A stretch of 64,000 nt of DNA from Gammaproteobacteria bacterium (lineage in GTDB: Bacteria; Pseudomonadota; Gammaproteobacteria; Pseudomonadales; Cellvibrionaceae). The position numbers and the translations under genes were made by a program. Shown in pieces: positions 1-8,639 of the stretch. Each line of letters opens with the position of its first letter. Positions within the stretch are counted from its first letter, which is position 1. Below the pieces are notes generated by a model. It ran no database searches. It saw nothing but the letters and a program-made list of their open reading frames with translations, and was not told the origin of the DNA. Location: assembly GCA_004172865.1 (NCBI GenBank), contig SEBV01000003.1, positions 62,001 through 126,000 of the forward strand, given 5' to 3'.

Positions 1-528
1 TCGGGGATTGGATTTGCAATTGCCCATGAGTTTGGACATGAGGGAATCACGGGGGAAGCTGCTTATATTTTGAATGACATACGTGCTGGTGTTGCAGCGG
101 AAACTCCTTTTGTGATCACTTTAAAACTCGGCACCACCACAGTTGCAACCTATAACCAAACCATTCGCGTAGCGCCTTACACCAACGACTATTTATTGCC
201 ATCGCACTTAACACATGAAGATGGTTCACCCGTACAATTTGCAAGCTTAAATAATCTTTCAGATGTAGTGGGCCTCGTAAATATCGGAGGAAGCTGGACG
301 CCAAGCGTTAACATACCATCGGGCGCTTCTCGTACAGCAACCTTTGTGGGTGTTTATGATATTAATGGTGCACAGCTAACTTCATGGGATCAGATATGGG
401 CTATAGCAACCAATCCTTTCATTAATAACACTAGCACGATTATCGGAGCTAAATCTTATTACGTAGGCCTTCATGTATACGATAATGCTGGACACAAATT
501 GTCGACGGATAACTACTACGTGCAGTAA
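1..528 (+). CDS. C-terminal part of an unrecognised protein with an HEFGH motif (5' end outside window)
   Basis: The reading frame is open from base 1, so the gene starts left of the window and only the last 175 codons are visible. The first ATG-free stretch encodes an HEFGHE sequence (bases 25-42), which fits the HExxH zinc-binding signature of zincin metallopeptidases, with a further Glu and Gly nearby. The rest is Thr-, Asn- and Ser-rich with alternating hydrophobic residues and few Lys, as expected of an extracytoplasmic beta-rich domain. I do not recognise the family. A single HExxH motif can arise by chance, so a protease role is only a possibility. A strong hairpin with a T-run lies about 90 bases after the stop. 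Confidence 0.6.
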   Translation, partial: SGIGFAIAHEFGHEGITGEAAYILNDIRAGVAAETPFVITLKLGTTTVATYNQTIRVAPYTNDYLLPSHLTHEDGSPVQFASLNNLSDVVGLVNIGGSWTPSVNIPSGASRTATFVGVYDINGAQLTSWDQIWAIATNPFINNTSTIIGAKSYYVGLHVYDNAGHKLSTDNYYVQ

Positions 529-546
529 CAAGTAGATTTGTAAATT

Positions 547-572
547 AAGCGGCTTTCATGAGGAAGCCGTTT
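547..572 (+). terminator. Weak hairpin after the first gene
   Basis: A nine-base stem (AAGCGGCTT paired with AAGCCGTTT, one G-T wobble) with an eight-base loop starts about 20 bases after the stop codon. Only a short T-run follows, so it may simply support the stronger terminator downstream. Confidence 0.4.
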
Positions 573-619
573 AATACCGTTGAAGCACGCACAAAAGTTT
601 TTCAAATATAAATCGATTA

Positions 620-647
620 AGCGAACTTCAGAAGTTCGCTTTTTTTT
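620..647 (+). terminator. Rho-independent terminator
   Basis: A perfect ten-base stem (AGCGAACTTC with GAAGTTCGCT) closes on a one-base centre and runs into a T-run at 640-647. It ends the transcript of the partial gene at the left edge. Confidence 0.85.
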
Positions 648-908
648 GCTCGACGACAATAAAAATTAATTTTTACTAAAGATAAAATGATGAAGAAATT
701 GAAATAAATAACCGCGTTTATCTATCAACGTTACAAGTGAATATCAATTTTATATTTCTAATTTCAAATACTGCATCGAAAAATAAAATCTTCGTAATAT
801 TTTAAGCTGTGATTTTATGGAGGATTTTGATGAGAAAAGCTCTCTCCTGTAAAACAGAAGAGAGCCAAGTAGTTCAAGTCACGTAAAATATTTTTTAATA
901 CAATTACA
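648..908. other. AT-rich intergenic stretch
   Basis: About 260 bases between two converging genes. It is AT-rich. A short inverted repeat around 840-866 (CTCTCCTGT and AGAAGAGAG type complementarity) may act as the terminator of the minus-strand GH3 gene; I see no coding potential. Confidence 0.4.
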
Positions 909-3461
909 TTATGGACAAGCTACGCCTTTACCTGCACCTTTCACCAGGCTTACTTTCGAGAACGAAACATCCAAAGTACCCTCAGTCAATAACGAGAATG
1001 GCTGTAGTACTTGGGTCCAAAATTCAGATGGCGGTTGTTTAACACCGAAGTTTGCGCCGGAATCCGGGAAGCAGCTCAGCGGAATCGTAACTGTCTGCCA
1101 ACTTTTCCCTTCGAAAGATTTTAGCTTCTCTGTCAAGTTGATATCCGATGCGCAGTAAGAACCGCAACCCAAGCGAAGGTAAGTTGTTTTGCTTGGAGTG
1201 CCATCTACTTTGATATCAAATACCAATGCCGAATTTGCTTTTTCATATTTGGTGAAGTCTTTCCGATCCGAAACAGAAAGCGCTACCTGACCAGCACCTT
1301 GACCATTCCATTGAACGCGACGTGCATCCTCCTGAACATTGCGATCAACAGCGGTGATTTGTAGGGACGATACTTTTGCACTTTTACTTTCCATTGCAAC
1401 ACGATCATTTTGAAAACCAATAATTTCTAATTTCCATTCGCCTAACGGACGACGATTAAAAAATTCCAATTGATTTAATACCGCTTCAGCTTTCAAACCT
1501 TGTTCGGATAAGCGATCACCGAGCTTGTCCTTATCACCGTAGCTCAGGCCAAAACCGTAAGGGAAAAGCGGATCATAATTTTTATCGCCAAAGTTTAAGG
1601 ATACTTGATCCGGGCGCTTCGGCCAGGAAAAACTCAAGCGACCCGTTGTATCGTAATTAACCTCACCTTTTGCATTTTTAAAAATAACATCGGCAATACC
1701 TTGGCCTTCAGTACCGGGCAACCAGACAGCTACAAACGCATCAGACGCATTTAATTCGCGATTAACCCACAAAGGGCGACCTGAAATAAATAAAGAAACA
1801 ACGGGAATATTTTTGCTGCGTAATTTTTTCAACAATTCCCAATCACTTGGGTTGCGCGGTTTGTAAGCGAGATCGCTGAGATCGCCCTGCATTTCTGCAT
1901 AAGGGTCTTCACCGAAAACGACAATGGCAACATCTGGTTTTGTATCAAAGGAACCATCCGGGCTCAGCATTGCAGTACCGCCCGCTTCCGATACGACTTT
2001 ATTAATTCCAGCAAAAATAGAAGTCGCTCCGGGGAAATCTGAATTAGCATTTCCGGTACCTTGCCATGACACAGACCAGCCACCGGATTGCTTACCGATA
2101 TTGTCCGCACCGTCGCCAACTACCAATACTTTTTGATTACGCCCGAGAGGCAAAAGATTCTTTTTGTTTTTCAATAGTACAAGCGATTCGCGTACCGCTT
2201 TGCGAGCAATTTCGCGATGCTCCGGCGCGCCGAGTATTGCTCTTTTACCGGCAAGTTCACGGGTGGATGGCGCGCCTTTTTCAAATAAACCTGCGCGCAA
2301 TTTCACGCGTAAAATTCTGCGCACCGCATCATCCAAACGCGCTTTTGCAAGCTCGCCTGATTTTACTTGTGCGATTAAATTTTTATAAAGCTCACGCCAT
2401 TGCGGGTCCGGAACCATATAAATATCCAAACCGGCCATCATGGACGCTGCACAACTTACCACCGTACAACCGGGGATAAACATGTGACCATTCCAATCAC
2501 CAACGACAATGCCATCGAAGCCCATTTGATTTTTTAATACATCAGTCAGCAAATATTTTTGCCCGTGCATGGTCATGCCATCCCACGAACTGAAAGACGC
2601 CATCACAACCTGCACACCAGCGTCAATTGCGCCGAAATAACCTGCACCGTGAATGTCTCGCAATTCTTGTTCTGTGCCTTGGGTTGCGCCACGGTCAACG
2701 CCGTTTAAGGTTCCGCCGTCACCAATAAAATGTTTGGTCGTTGCAATCACTTTACGATTGGTGAACAAGGGTTCAGCACCCGCTTCACCTTGTAAACCTT
2801 TCACCATTTCGCTGGCGAAAGCTTTAACAATACGCGGATCTTCAGACCAGGATTCGTAAGTACGGCCCCATCGGTCATCACGAACAACGGCGACTGTCGG
2901 TGAGAAATCCCAATCCTGACCGGTCACTGCCATTTCGCGCGCCGTTGCATAGCCAATTTCTTTCAGGAGTTTCGGATCATTGGTCGCGCCCAACCCAATG
3001 TTGTGTGGGAACAAGGTTGCACCTACAACATTACCTTGACCGTGAACGGCATCAGTTCCCCACATGATTGGAATACCAATACGTCCATTAGATTTGTCTA
3101 CCGACGCGTTGTAATAGCTGTCCGCCATCTTGATCCAGTCATCAACAGACGCGTGTTTATTGCGGCCAGGTGTACCACCACCGCCATTGAGTACTGAGCC
3201 TATGTGATACTTTTTAACATCTTCAGGAGTGATTTCATTAATTTCCGGTTGAATCACCTGACCAACTTTTTCCTCAAGTGTCATTCGGGCAAGCAAATCT
3301 TCCACGCGTTTTTCAATAGCGGGATCTTTGGCAATGGCGCTTTTCAATACCGGCCATTGTTTACTGGAATCTGCGGTCGGGGCCTGGCCATCGGCAACAG
3401 CCGTTAACGTCGAGCAGAGCATAAGGCTCGACATTAATAAAAGTAGCGATTTTCTCTTCAT
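909..3461 (-). CDS. Secreted GH3 beta-glucosidase / exo-glucanase
   Basis: This 850-residue protein hydrolyses beta-linked glucosides from the non-reducing end. An N-terminal Sec signal peptide (KRKS, then a Leu-rich core to about residue 23) sends it to the periplasm or outside. The GH3 TIM-barrel follows (about 50-390) with the KHFIGDGG substrate-binding motif at 243-250 and the nucleophile Asp322 in VVGDWNGH. The second GH3 alpha/beta domain (about 420-650) carries the acid/base region, and a C-terminal beta domain of the ExoP type (about 680-840) closes the protein. The length and three-part layout match periplasmic glucan glucohydrolases such as the Cellvibrio Cel3 and Pseudoalteromonas ExoP enzymes. 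It is a single gene; the ATG is preceded only by a weak ribosome-binding site. Exact substrate (cello-oligosaccharide or mixed-linkage glucan) cannot be read from sequence. Confidence 0.93.
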   Translation of the reverse strand: MKRKSLLLLMSSLMLCSTLTAVADGQAPTADSSKQWPVLKSAIAKDPAIEKRVEDLLARMTLEEKVGQVIQPEINEITPEDVKKYHIGSVLNGGGGTPGRNKHASVDDWIKMADSYYNASVDKSNGRIGIPIMWGTDAVHGQGNVVGATLFPHNIGLGATNDPKLLKEIGYATAREMAVTGQDWDFSPTVAVVRDDRWGRTYESWSEDPRIVKAFASEMVKGLQGEAGAEPLFTNRKVIATTKHFIGDGGTLNGVDRGATQGTEQELRDIHGAGYFGAIDAGVQVVMASFSSWDGMTMHGQKYLLTDVLKNQMGFDGIVVGDWNGHMFIPGCTVVSCAASMMAGLDIYMVPDPQWRELYKNLIAQVKSGELAKARLDDAVRRILRVKLRAGLFEKGAPSTRELAGKRAILGAPEHREIARKAVRESLVLLKNKKNLLPLGRNQKVLVVGDGADNIGKQSGGWSVSWQGTGNANSDFPGATSIFAGINKVVSEAGGTAMLSPDGSFDTKPDVAIVVFGEDPYAEMQGDLSDLAYKPRNPSDWELLKKLRSKNIPVVSLFISGRPLWVNRELNASDAFVAVWLPGTEGQGIADVIFKNAKGEVNYDTTGRLSFSWPKRPDQVSLNFGDKNYDPLFPYGFGLSYGDKDKLGDRLSEQGLKAEAVLNQLEFFNRRPLGEWKLEIIGFQNDRVAMESKSAKVSSLQITAVDRNVQEDARRVQWNGQGAGQVALSVSDRKDFTKYEKANSALVFDIKVDGTPSKTTYLRLGCGSYCASDINLTEKLKSFEGKSWQTVTIPLSCFPDSGANFGVKQPPSEFWTQVLQPFSLLTEGTLDVSFSKVSLVKGAGKGVACP

Positions 3462-3477
3462 ATTATGGATTCTCTAA

Positions 3478-3493
3478 ATGCGAGTTAACGCAT
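3478..3493. promoter_or_regulatory. Inverted repeat close to the GH3 start codon, possible operator
   Basis: ATGCG and CGCAT arms flank a six-base centre containing GTTAA, 17 to 32 bases upstream of the GH3 start. The position would suit a repressor of a sugar-hydrolase gene, but the centre lacks the CG dinucleotide typical of LacI-type operators, so the call is tentative. Confidence 0.3.
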
Positions 3494-3957
3494 AGTGTTG
3501 GATTCTGTTGGGCGCGGTTTGCTAGCATTTATATACAAGCTCAGCGCCGCAGAACTTTAGTCAAAGAACAGTGTTTTAGCGCTTCACTTTTGCTTTTTGC
3601 ACAACTGGGAATATCAGTTTAAGTCGTTAACACACTTCACATTGCAAACTAGAATTTGCAGAAGCCCCACGGCGGCTGGATAAGTGGGCTTTTTACCTCA
3701 TCACTTCACGCAATTGTAAATAAATGAAAAGCTGAATTTTTGAATGATTGCTAAGGCAGCATGTGCCATTTTTTGTGTGGCCTCATGTCAACATGGGAGC
3801 TTAAAACTCACACATTCGAACGACTTTTTATTGGTGCCGGTTTTAAATATGGCTGCTCGAAAGAATACATGGACGGACCAATAACAACAGCTAAGCTTGA
3901 GCATAGCCGCTGTAAATATTTCAAATAAATAATTAGCACTGCAATTTGGATTTTATT
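3494..3957. other. Divergent regulatory spacer, GH3 / acyltransferase
   Basis: About 460 bases without a gene. It must hold the promoters for both divergent genes. No convincing -35/-10 pair stands out on either strand. The one clear element is the hairpin at 3663-3694. Confidence 0.5.
3663..3694 (+). terminator. Orphan terminator-like hairpin
   Basis: AGCCCCAC pairs with GTGGGCT (one bulged C) and is followed by TTTTT. On the plus strand there is no gene upstream that it could terminate, since the left neighbour is on the minus strand. It could end a short non-coding transcript or be a leader attenuator. Confidence 0.4.
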
Positions 3958-5109
3958 ATGAACATTCCTCAATCAACTACAGGCGTACCCGCAACAAGTT
4001 TTGCAGATACCAAACGTCACTACGCTATTCTTGATGGCCTACGCGGTGTTGCCGCCGTGATGGTGGTTATTTTCCACGTATTTGAAACTCATGCTGCCAG
4101 CCGATTTGAACAGATTATCAACCATGGTTATTTAGCCGTAGATTTCTTTTTCGTCCTGTCCGGCTTCGTTATTGGTTATGCCTATGATGATCGCTGGGGA
4201 AAAATGTCACTCAAAGATTTTTTCAAACGCCGCCTAATACGCCTTCATCCGATGATCATAATGGGCATGGCAATCGGTGCGGTTCTCTTCTACTTCCAAG
4301 GCTCAGAGGGTTTTCCCCTAATCAATAACACGCCCTGGTGGCAGATGTTGATTGTGATGGTGGTTGGCATGACCTTAATACCTTTAACGCCATCAATGGA
4401 CATTCGCGGCTGGTCAGAAATGCATCCGTTGAACGGCCCGGCGTGGTCACTCTTTTTTGAATACGTCGCCAACATTCTCTACGCATTATTTATACGTCGC
4501 TTCACAAATCTAGCCTTGGGCGTTTTAGTTTTTATAGCGGGCTGCGCAACAATTCATCTTGCAGTAACCGGAACCAATGGTGATGTGATTGGAGGATGGT
4601 CGTTTAATACAGAGCAATTGCATATTGGTTTTGTTCGCCTCATGTATCCATTCTTTGCAGGTCTATTATTATCGCGCTTGATTAAACCAGCCACGATTAA
4701 TCACGGTTTCATTTGGTGTAGTTTGCTGCTCATTACCGTGCTATCAATTCCACGACTTGGCAATGAAACGACACTTTGGATGAATGGAATTTACGACTCC
4801 GCTGTGATTATCGTGATATTCCCAATAATTGTATTCATCGGTGCAAGTGGAAAAATAAGCGGCGGAATTCCACAGAAAATTTGCACATTCCTCGGCGAAA
4901 TTTCCTACCCCATTTACATAATTCACTACCCGCTCGTGTACACCTACATGGCATGGGTTCAAAACACCAAGCCAACATTTGCTCACGCATTTCCTTTCGC
5001 CATTTTAACGATTGCTGCCGCCCTTAGCCTCGCCTATATAAGCTTGAAAATTTATGACATCCCGGTGAGACGCTGGCTGACCAATCGGTTTGCAGTTCAG
5101 AAAAAATGA
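3958..5109 (+). CDS. Acyltransferase 3 family integral membrane protein (OafA-like)
   Basis: The 383-residue protein is a multi-pass inner-membrane O-acyltransferase of the acyltransferase-3 family, which moves acyl groups (often acetyl) onto sugars of surface glycans or other small molecules. The N-terminal signature LDGLRGVAAVMVVIFH holds the conserved His40, followed by DFFFVLSGF (62-70) and the basic KRRLIRLHP loop (90-98). About ten hydrophobic segments continue to the C terminus. An in-frame TTG at 3946 would add four residues, but that TTG lies inside the probable Shine-Dalgarno TTTGGA, so the ATG at 3958 is used. The gene stands alone between a GH3 and a GNAT gene, so the acceptor is unknown. 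Confidence 0.85.
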   Translation: MNIPQSTTGVPATSFADTKRHYAILDGLRGVAAVMVVIFHVFETHAASRFEQIINHGYLAVDFFFVLSGFVIGYAYDDRWGKMSLKDFFKRRLIRLHPMIIMGMAIGAVLFYFQGSEGFPLINNTPWWQMLIVMVVGMTLIPLTPSMDIRGWSEMHPLNGPAWSLFFEYVANILYALFIRRFTNLALGVLVFIAGCATIHLAVTGTNGDVIGGWSFNTEQLHIGFVRLMYPFFAGLLLSRLIKPATINHGFIWCSLLLITVLSIPRLGNETTLWMNGIYDSAVIIVIFPIIVFIGASGKISGGIPQKICTFLGEISYPIYIIHYPLVYTYMAWVQNTKPTFAHAFPFAILTIAAALSLAYISLKIYDIPVRRWLTNRFAVQKK

Positions 5110-5111
5110 TT

Positions 5112-5140
5112 CATCTCGAAATCAAGGATGATTCGAGATC
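5112..5140. terminator. Hairpin between convergent acyltransferase and GNAT genes
   Basis: ATCTCGAA(A)TC pairs with GATTCGAGAT just after the acyltransferase stop. There is no long T-run. It lies between two convergent genes and may slow transcription from either side. Confidence 0.45.
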
Positions 5141-5224
5141 TTATTGTTGAAAGGAAACACATATTTATTTTGAGGTTACACTTTCGATCAAAAGCGGACA
5201 TTAATAACAGATGTTAGTAACTTG

Positions 5225-5770
5225 TTATTCGTATTTTTTAGTGCACAGAGTCATTGTAATTTCTGATACTGATTTTCCGTCTATACGGTAGCAATCAGCC
5301 ATCTCACCAATGATTTTAAAACCACATTTTAAATACAAGTTCTTAGCAGGAATATTGTTTGATAGGACGTTTAAATCTAGGCAGTCAATGCCGCTAGTCT
5401 CCTTACAATACTCGATAACTGAGTTTAGGAGCTTCACACCTAAGCCTCGTTTCCTTGCACTATATTCGACTCCCATACCTAACAATACACGATGAAAACT
5501 ATAGTCTCTGCCGTAATGGCGTAAGTCAATATGTCCACGAATATCTCCACTAAAGTCTTTGACCAACCACAATTTTCGCCAACCAAGCTCACCTACATCG
5601 GATGTAAAACCATCTCGAAACTTAGCTCGAAGTTGTTCTGAAATTTGGCAATTTTCTTTAGCAATTGGTTGAAAAAGTGGAGAATAATCCGAAGCATTAT
5701 CTAAAAGCTGCTCACCTAAGTACTCAAAGAAAAGCTCTAAGTCTGAAAACGTTGCTTCTACTATTTCCAC
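5225..5770 (-). CDS. GNAT family N-acetyltransferase
   Basis: This 181-residue protein has the GCN5-related N-acetyltransferase fold. The acetyl-CoA pyrophosphate loop is visible as RKRGLG (106-111) after strand 4, followed by the long helix LLNSVIEYC, and the C-terminal ALNLYLKCGF-like segment (NNIPAKNLYLKCGF) is the usual motif B. Acetyl acceptor is unknown. The start is a GTG with a good GGAGGA Shine-Dalgarno six bases upstream. It is flanked by AT-rich, gene-poor DNA on its promoter side, so it may be a later arrival than its neighbours, but the sequence offers no mobile element to prove transfer. Confidence 0.82.
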   Translation of the reverse strand: MEIVEATFSDLELFFEYLGEQLLDNASDYSPLFQPIAKENCQISEQLRAKFRDGFTSDVGELGWRKLWLVKDFSGDIRGHIDLRHYGRDYSFHRVLLGMGVEYSARKRGLGVKLLNSVIEYCKETSGIDCLDLNVLSNNIPAKNLYLKCGFKIIGEMADCYRIDGKSVSEITMTLCTKKYE

Positions 5771-6318
5771 GTGTCCTCCACGATTGTGTACAGCTTATCG
5801 AGCGCTTAGGCTATGCATTAAAAGCTGATTTCAGTTCCACCCAACATAAAACCATTTGTATAACAGAACCTTAACTTTGCAAGCAAATGAAATTGAGAAT
5901 ATATATTTCAATATATTCGGAAATACACGGCCTAGATTTAGTTGGCATTTCATAAAACAGCCAAAAGCGACATTCGCGTGTCGTGAGCATTTGTCGCCTG
6001 ACCAATCAGTTTGTTTCAGTAGATAGTTGCAGAGTTTCAGTCAACACGGCTCGTGAAATCTGGTTTGATCTGCGCAAACAGCAGGTAGTCTGCCCCGCCG
6101 AAAACACGCTTTAAAAGCCATAATAGACACCTACTGTTCATGGAAGAAATAGTTGCCTTTTGCCTCAAGAAGAAACTACAAACTTCATTTCCCAGAAACC
6201 AAGTCACCGTATTGATGAGTTACTCAAATTCAAAGCTAGTTATTCGCACAAGATAATCTTCGTTTGAATCCAATGAAATAGGCAAACCTCATGCGAGATG
6301 TCAGATTACACCAAACCA
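5771..6318. other. Gene-free AT-rich stretch
   Basis: About 550 bases upstream of the methionine cluster. Frames are short (the longest plausible ATG frame, near 6139, has under 40 codons and no ribosome-binding site). I found no recognisable gene fragment or RNA. A short stretch near 5999-6013 resembles the 3' end of the acyltransferase gene over about 15 bases, which may be chance. Confidence 0.4.
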
Positions 6319-6331
6319 TGAAATTAATTCA
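6319..6331. promoter_or_regulatory. MetR-type box upstream of the mes genes
   Basis: TGAA-N5-TTCA is the classic MetR binding pattern of enterobacteria, here TGAA ATTAA TTCA inside a larger CATGAA/TTCATG dyad (6317-6333). It lies about 165 bases before the DUF1852 start. A MetR-type regulator is encoded at the other end of the same cluster, which supports the assignment. Confidence 0.65.
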
Positions 6332-6376
6332 TGCTTTAGTGAAATAATATCATTTTTATTCATGCAAAGATTCGGT

Positions 6377-6382
6377 TATAAA
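6377..6382 (+). promoter_or_regulatory. Possible -10 of the mes promoter
   Basis: TATAAA lies about 50 bases downstream of the MetR box. No good -35 hexamer sits 17 bases upstream, which fits an activator-dependent promoter. The inferred start would leave a leader of roughly 105 bases. Read by eye only. Confidence 0.3.
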
Positions 6383-6494
6383 ACACTCCTGCCCTTAGTA
6401 AAGCCAATTGGACACAAAGCTATTGTGAAATTGGAAAGTCTAGAGCACGAAATAAATTCAGGTTTTATCTCAGAAATCAGGTTGCAATATCGCA

Positions 6495-7475
6495 ATGAAT
6501 AAAGACTTTAGCTTTACCATCAAAAGCATTTGTTTCGACGAGAATTATCATCCCTCCGAAAATACGCGCATCACTACCAACTTTGCAAATTTGGCCAGAG
6601 GAGCGAGTCGTCAGGAGAACTTACGCAATACTTTGAGGATGATCGACAATCGTTTTAATGCGTTGGCGCATTGGGATAATCCCAAAGGCGATCGCTATAG
6701 TGTCGAACTTGAAATCATTTCCGTTGAAATGAATATTGATGTTGAAAACAGTGGCAATGCCCTACCCCTGATTGAAATATTGAAGCCGAATATTGTTGAT
6801 AGAAAAACCAACGAGCGCATTGAGGGCATTGTAGGAAACAACTTTTCCTCTTACGTGCGAGATTATGATTTTAGTGTTCTATTGCTGAAACAAAATAAAA
6901 ATCAGTCCGAATTAAAAACTCCAGATAATTTTGGAGATCTGCATGGCAAGTTATTTAAGAGCTTCGTGAATTCAAACACGTACAAAGAAAATTTTAATAA
7001 ACCGCCGGTTATATGCATAAGTGTTTCGAGTAGTAAGACTTATCATCGGACTGAAAATCAGCACCCAGTATTGGGCGTTGAATATCTGCAAGATGAGTAT
7101 TCCTTAACGGATGACTATTTCAAAAAAATGGGATTAAAAGTTCGCTATTTCATGCCTCCAAATAGTGTTGCGCCTTTGGCCTTTTATTTTTCCGGCGATT
7201 TGCTTGGTGATTACACTAATCTTGAGCTTATCAGCACCATCAGTACGATGGATACCTTTCAAAAAATTTATCGACCTGAGATTTACAATGCGAATTCTGC
7301 AGCAGGAAAATCCTATCAACCAAGTTTGAAGCATCAGGATTATTCGTTAACTCGAATTGTTTATGATCGAGAAGAACGTAGCCGGCTGGCTATTGAGCAG
7401 GGGAAGTTTGTTGAAGAAAATTTCATCAAACCATACCAGGCAATTCTTGAGCAGTGGTCCGCTAATTACGCTTAA
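6495..7475 (+). CDS. mesX: DUF1852 protein, partner of the MesD methionine synthase
   Basis: The 326-residue soluble protein matches the DUF1852 family by its overall sequence and by its place directly before a core methionine synthase. Published genetics on folate-independent methionine synthases (Price and colleagues) showed that the MesD family needs DUF1852 and oxygen, and needs neither methyl-folate nor cobalamin; I recall the name MesX for it. The biochemical role of DUF1852 is not settled; generating or delivering the methyl group in an oxygen-dependent step is an inference. No signal peptide or membrane segment is visible. The Shine-Dalgarno is weak (an AGG about 13 bases upstream). 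It is first in the cluster, 47 bases before mesD, and a MetR-type box lies upstream. Confidence 0.82.
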   Translation: MNKDFSFTIKSICFDENYHPSENTRITTNFANLARGASRQENLRNTLRMIDNRFNALAHWDNPKGDRYSVELEIISVEMNIDVENSGNALPLIEILKPNIVDRKTNERIEGIVGNNFSSYVRDYDFSVLLLKQNKNQSELKTPDNFGDLHGKLFKSFVNSNTYKENFNKPPVICISVSSSKTYHRTENQHPVLGVEYLQDEYSLTDDYFKKMGLKVRYFMPPNSVAPLAFYFSGDLLGDYTNLELISTISTMDTFQKIYRPEIYNANSAAGKSYQPSLKHQDYSLTRIVYDREERSRLAIEQGKFVEENFIKPYQAILEQWSANYA

Positions 7476-7522
7476 TTAAACCAAATCATATAAGTTCATT
7501 TATTTAGACACGATTATTTATT

Positions 7523-8413
7523 ATGAAAAAATTGTTACCGACTTCAACTGCTGGCAGCTTACCTAAACCCTCCTGGCTTGCAAAACCTGAAACACTTTGG
7601 TCACCCTGGAAATTGCAAGGTGATGAATTAATTGATGGCAAGCAAGACGCGTTAAGCTTGTCATTGCAAGAACAAGAACAAGCAGGTATTGATATTGTTG
7701 GTGACGGCGAGCAATCGCGGCAACACTTCGTCACTACGTTTCTTGAGCATCTCAACGGCGTTGATTTTGAGAAACGTGAGACCGTTAAAATTCGTGATCG
7801 CTATGATGCGAGCGTGCCGACAGTCGTTGGTGCAGTGTCTCGCCAAAAGCCGGTGTTTGTTGAAGACGCTAAATTTTTACGTCAGCAAACCAAGCAACCG
7901 ATTAAATGGGCTTTGCCTGGGCCCATGACAATGATATTTTTTGATGAGGTGAATGATTGGGGAATTGCTACTTTAGAAAAAGCGATTGAAGGACTCAAGT
8001 GCGAAACTGCAGTGCATATTTGCTACGGATATGGCATCAAAGCTAATACAGATTGGAAAAAAACCTTGGGGTCAGAGTGGCGACAATATGAAGAAATTTT
8101 TCCAAAACTGCAAAAATCCAATATCGATATAATTTCACTGGAATGTCAAAACTCTCATGTTCCAATGGATCTCCTTGAACTCATTCGCGGTAAAAAAATA
8201 ATGGTTGGTGCTATTGATGTGGCAACCAATACTATTGAGACTCCGGAGGAAGTAGCCAATACCCTACGAAAAGCACTGCAGTTTGTAGATGCCGACAAAC
8301 TCTATCCCTGCACCAACTGTGGCATGACGCCCTTGTCTCGAAGCGTAGCAAGAGGCAAGCTAAATGCCTTGAGTGCCGGTGCAGAAATTGTCCGAAGAGA
8401 ACTATCGGCCTAG
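7523..8413 (+). CDS. mesD: Folate-independent core methionine synthase MesD
   Basis: The protein (296 residues) corresponds to only the C-terminal catalytic half of MetE, lacking the folate-binding N-terminal domain. It methylates homocysteine to methionine in the cytosol. Zinc ligands can be aligned to those of MetE: His165 and Cys167 in VHICYGYG, Glu207 in ISLEC and Cys266 in CTNCGM. The adjacent DUF1852 gene places it in the MesD family, for which the methyl donor is unknown and oxygen is needed. Spacing to the DUF1852 gene is 47 bases with no strong Shine-Dalgarno. A large stem-loop follows the stop. The alternative label, a MetE-like domain protein of unknown role, is much less likely because all four metal ligands are kept. 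Confidence 0.85.
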   Translation: MKKLLPTSTAGSLPKPSWLAKPETLWSPWKLQGDELIDGKQDALSLSLQEQEQAGIDIVGDGEQSRQHFVTTFLEHLNGVDFEKRETVKIRDRYDASVPTVVGAVSRQKPVFVEDAKFLRQQTKQPIKWALPGPMTMIFFDEVNDWGIATLEKAIEGLKCETAVHICYGYGIKANTDWKKTLGSEWRQYEEIFPKLQKSNIDIISLECQNSHVPMDLLELIRGKKIMVGAIDVATNTIETPEEVANTLRKALQFVDADKLYPCTNCGMTPLSRSVARGKLNALSAGAEIVRRELSA

Positions 8414-8438
8414 CACTCGCCGATGTCTTGATGTGTAG

Positions 8439-8498
8439 GGGTTACTTGGTTTGAAGTGATATAATTCGGCTTGATATTCCCGATCAAACCAATAACCC
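8439..8498 (+). other. Large stem-loop in the mesD to flavin-reductase spacer
   Basis: GGGTTACTTGGTTTGA (8439-8454) pairs with TCAAACCAATAACCC (8484-8498) with one bulged C, and an inner TCGG/CCGA stem (8466-8469 with 8480-8483) stacks on it. No T-run follows, so it is not a classical terminator. It could be an mRNA-stability element, an attenuator or a cis-regulatory RNA for the downstream genes. Confidence 0.6.
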
Positions 8499-8639
8499 TC
8501 ACTTTACTTAAGAAGAATCAGCATTTTTAGTCAGAACTCATTCAGATTATGTGCCTACGCGATGAAACCAAGTGGTGACGAAATCGCGTGGTGTAGCTAC
8601 ATCTAAAGAAAAACGCTACGACTCAATTTAGGCAACGTG

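Noticed and set aside
3946-3957. TTG start four codons before the acyltransferase ATG
   Set aside because: The TTG lies in the likely Shine-Dalgarno, and the ATG at 3958 is normally spaced from it.
5999-6013. Short similarity to the end of the acyltransferase gene as a sign of duplication or insertion
   Set aside because: Only about 15 bases match with one difference; chance is a sufficient explanation.
6139-6255. Short frame resembling a transposase remnant
   Set aside because: I could not align it with any transposase motif, and it lacks terminal inverted repeats nearby.
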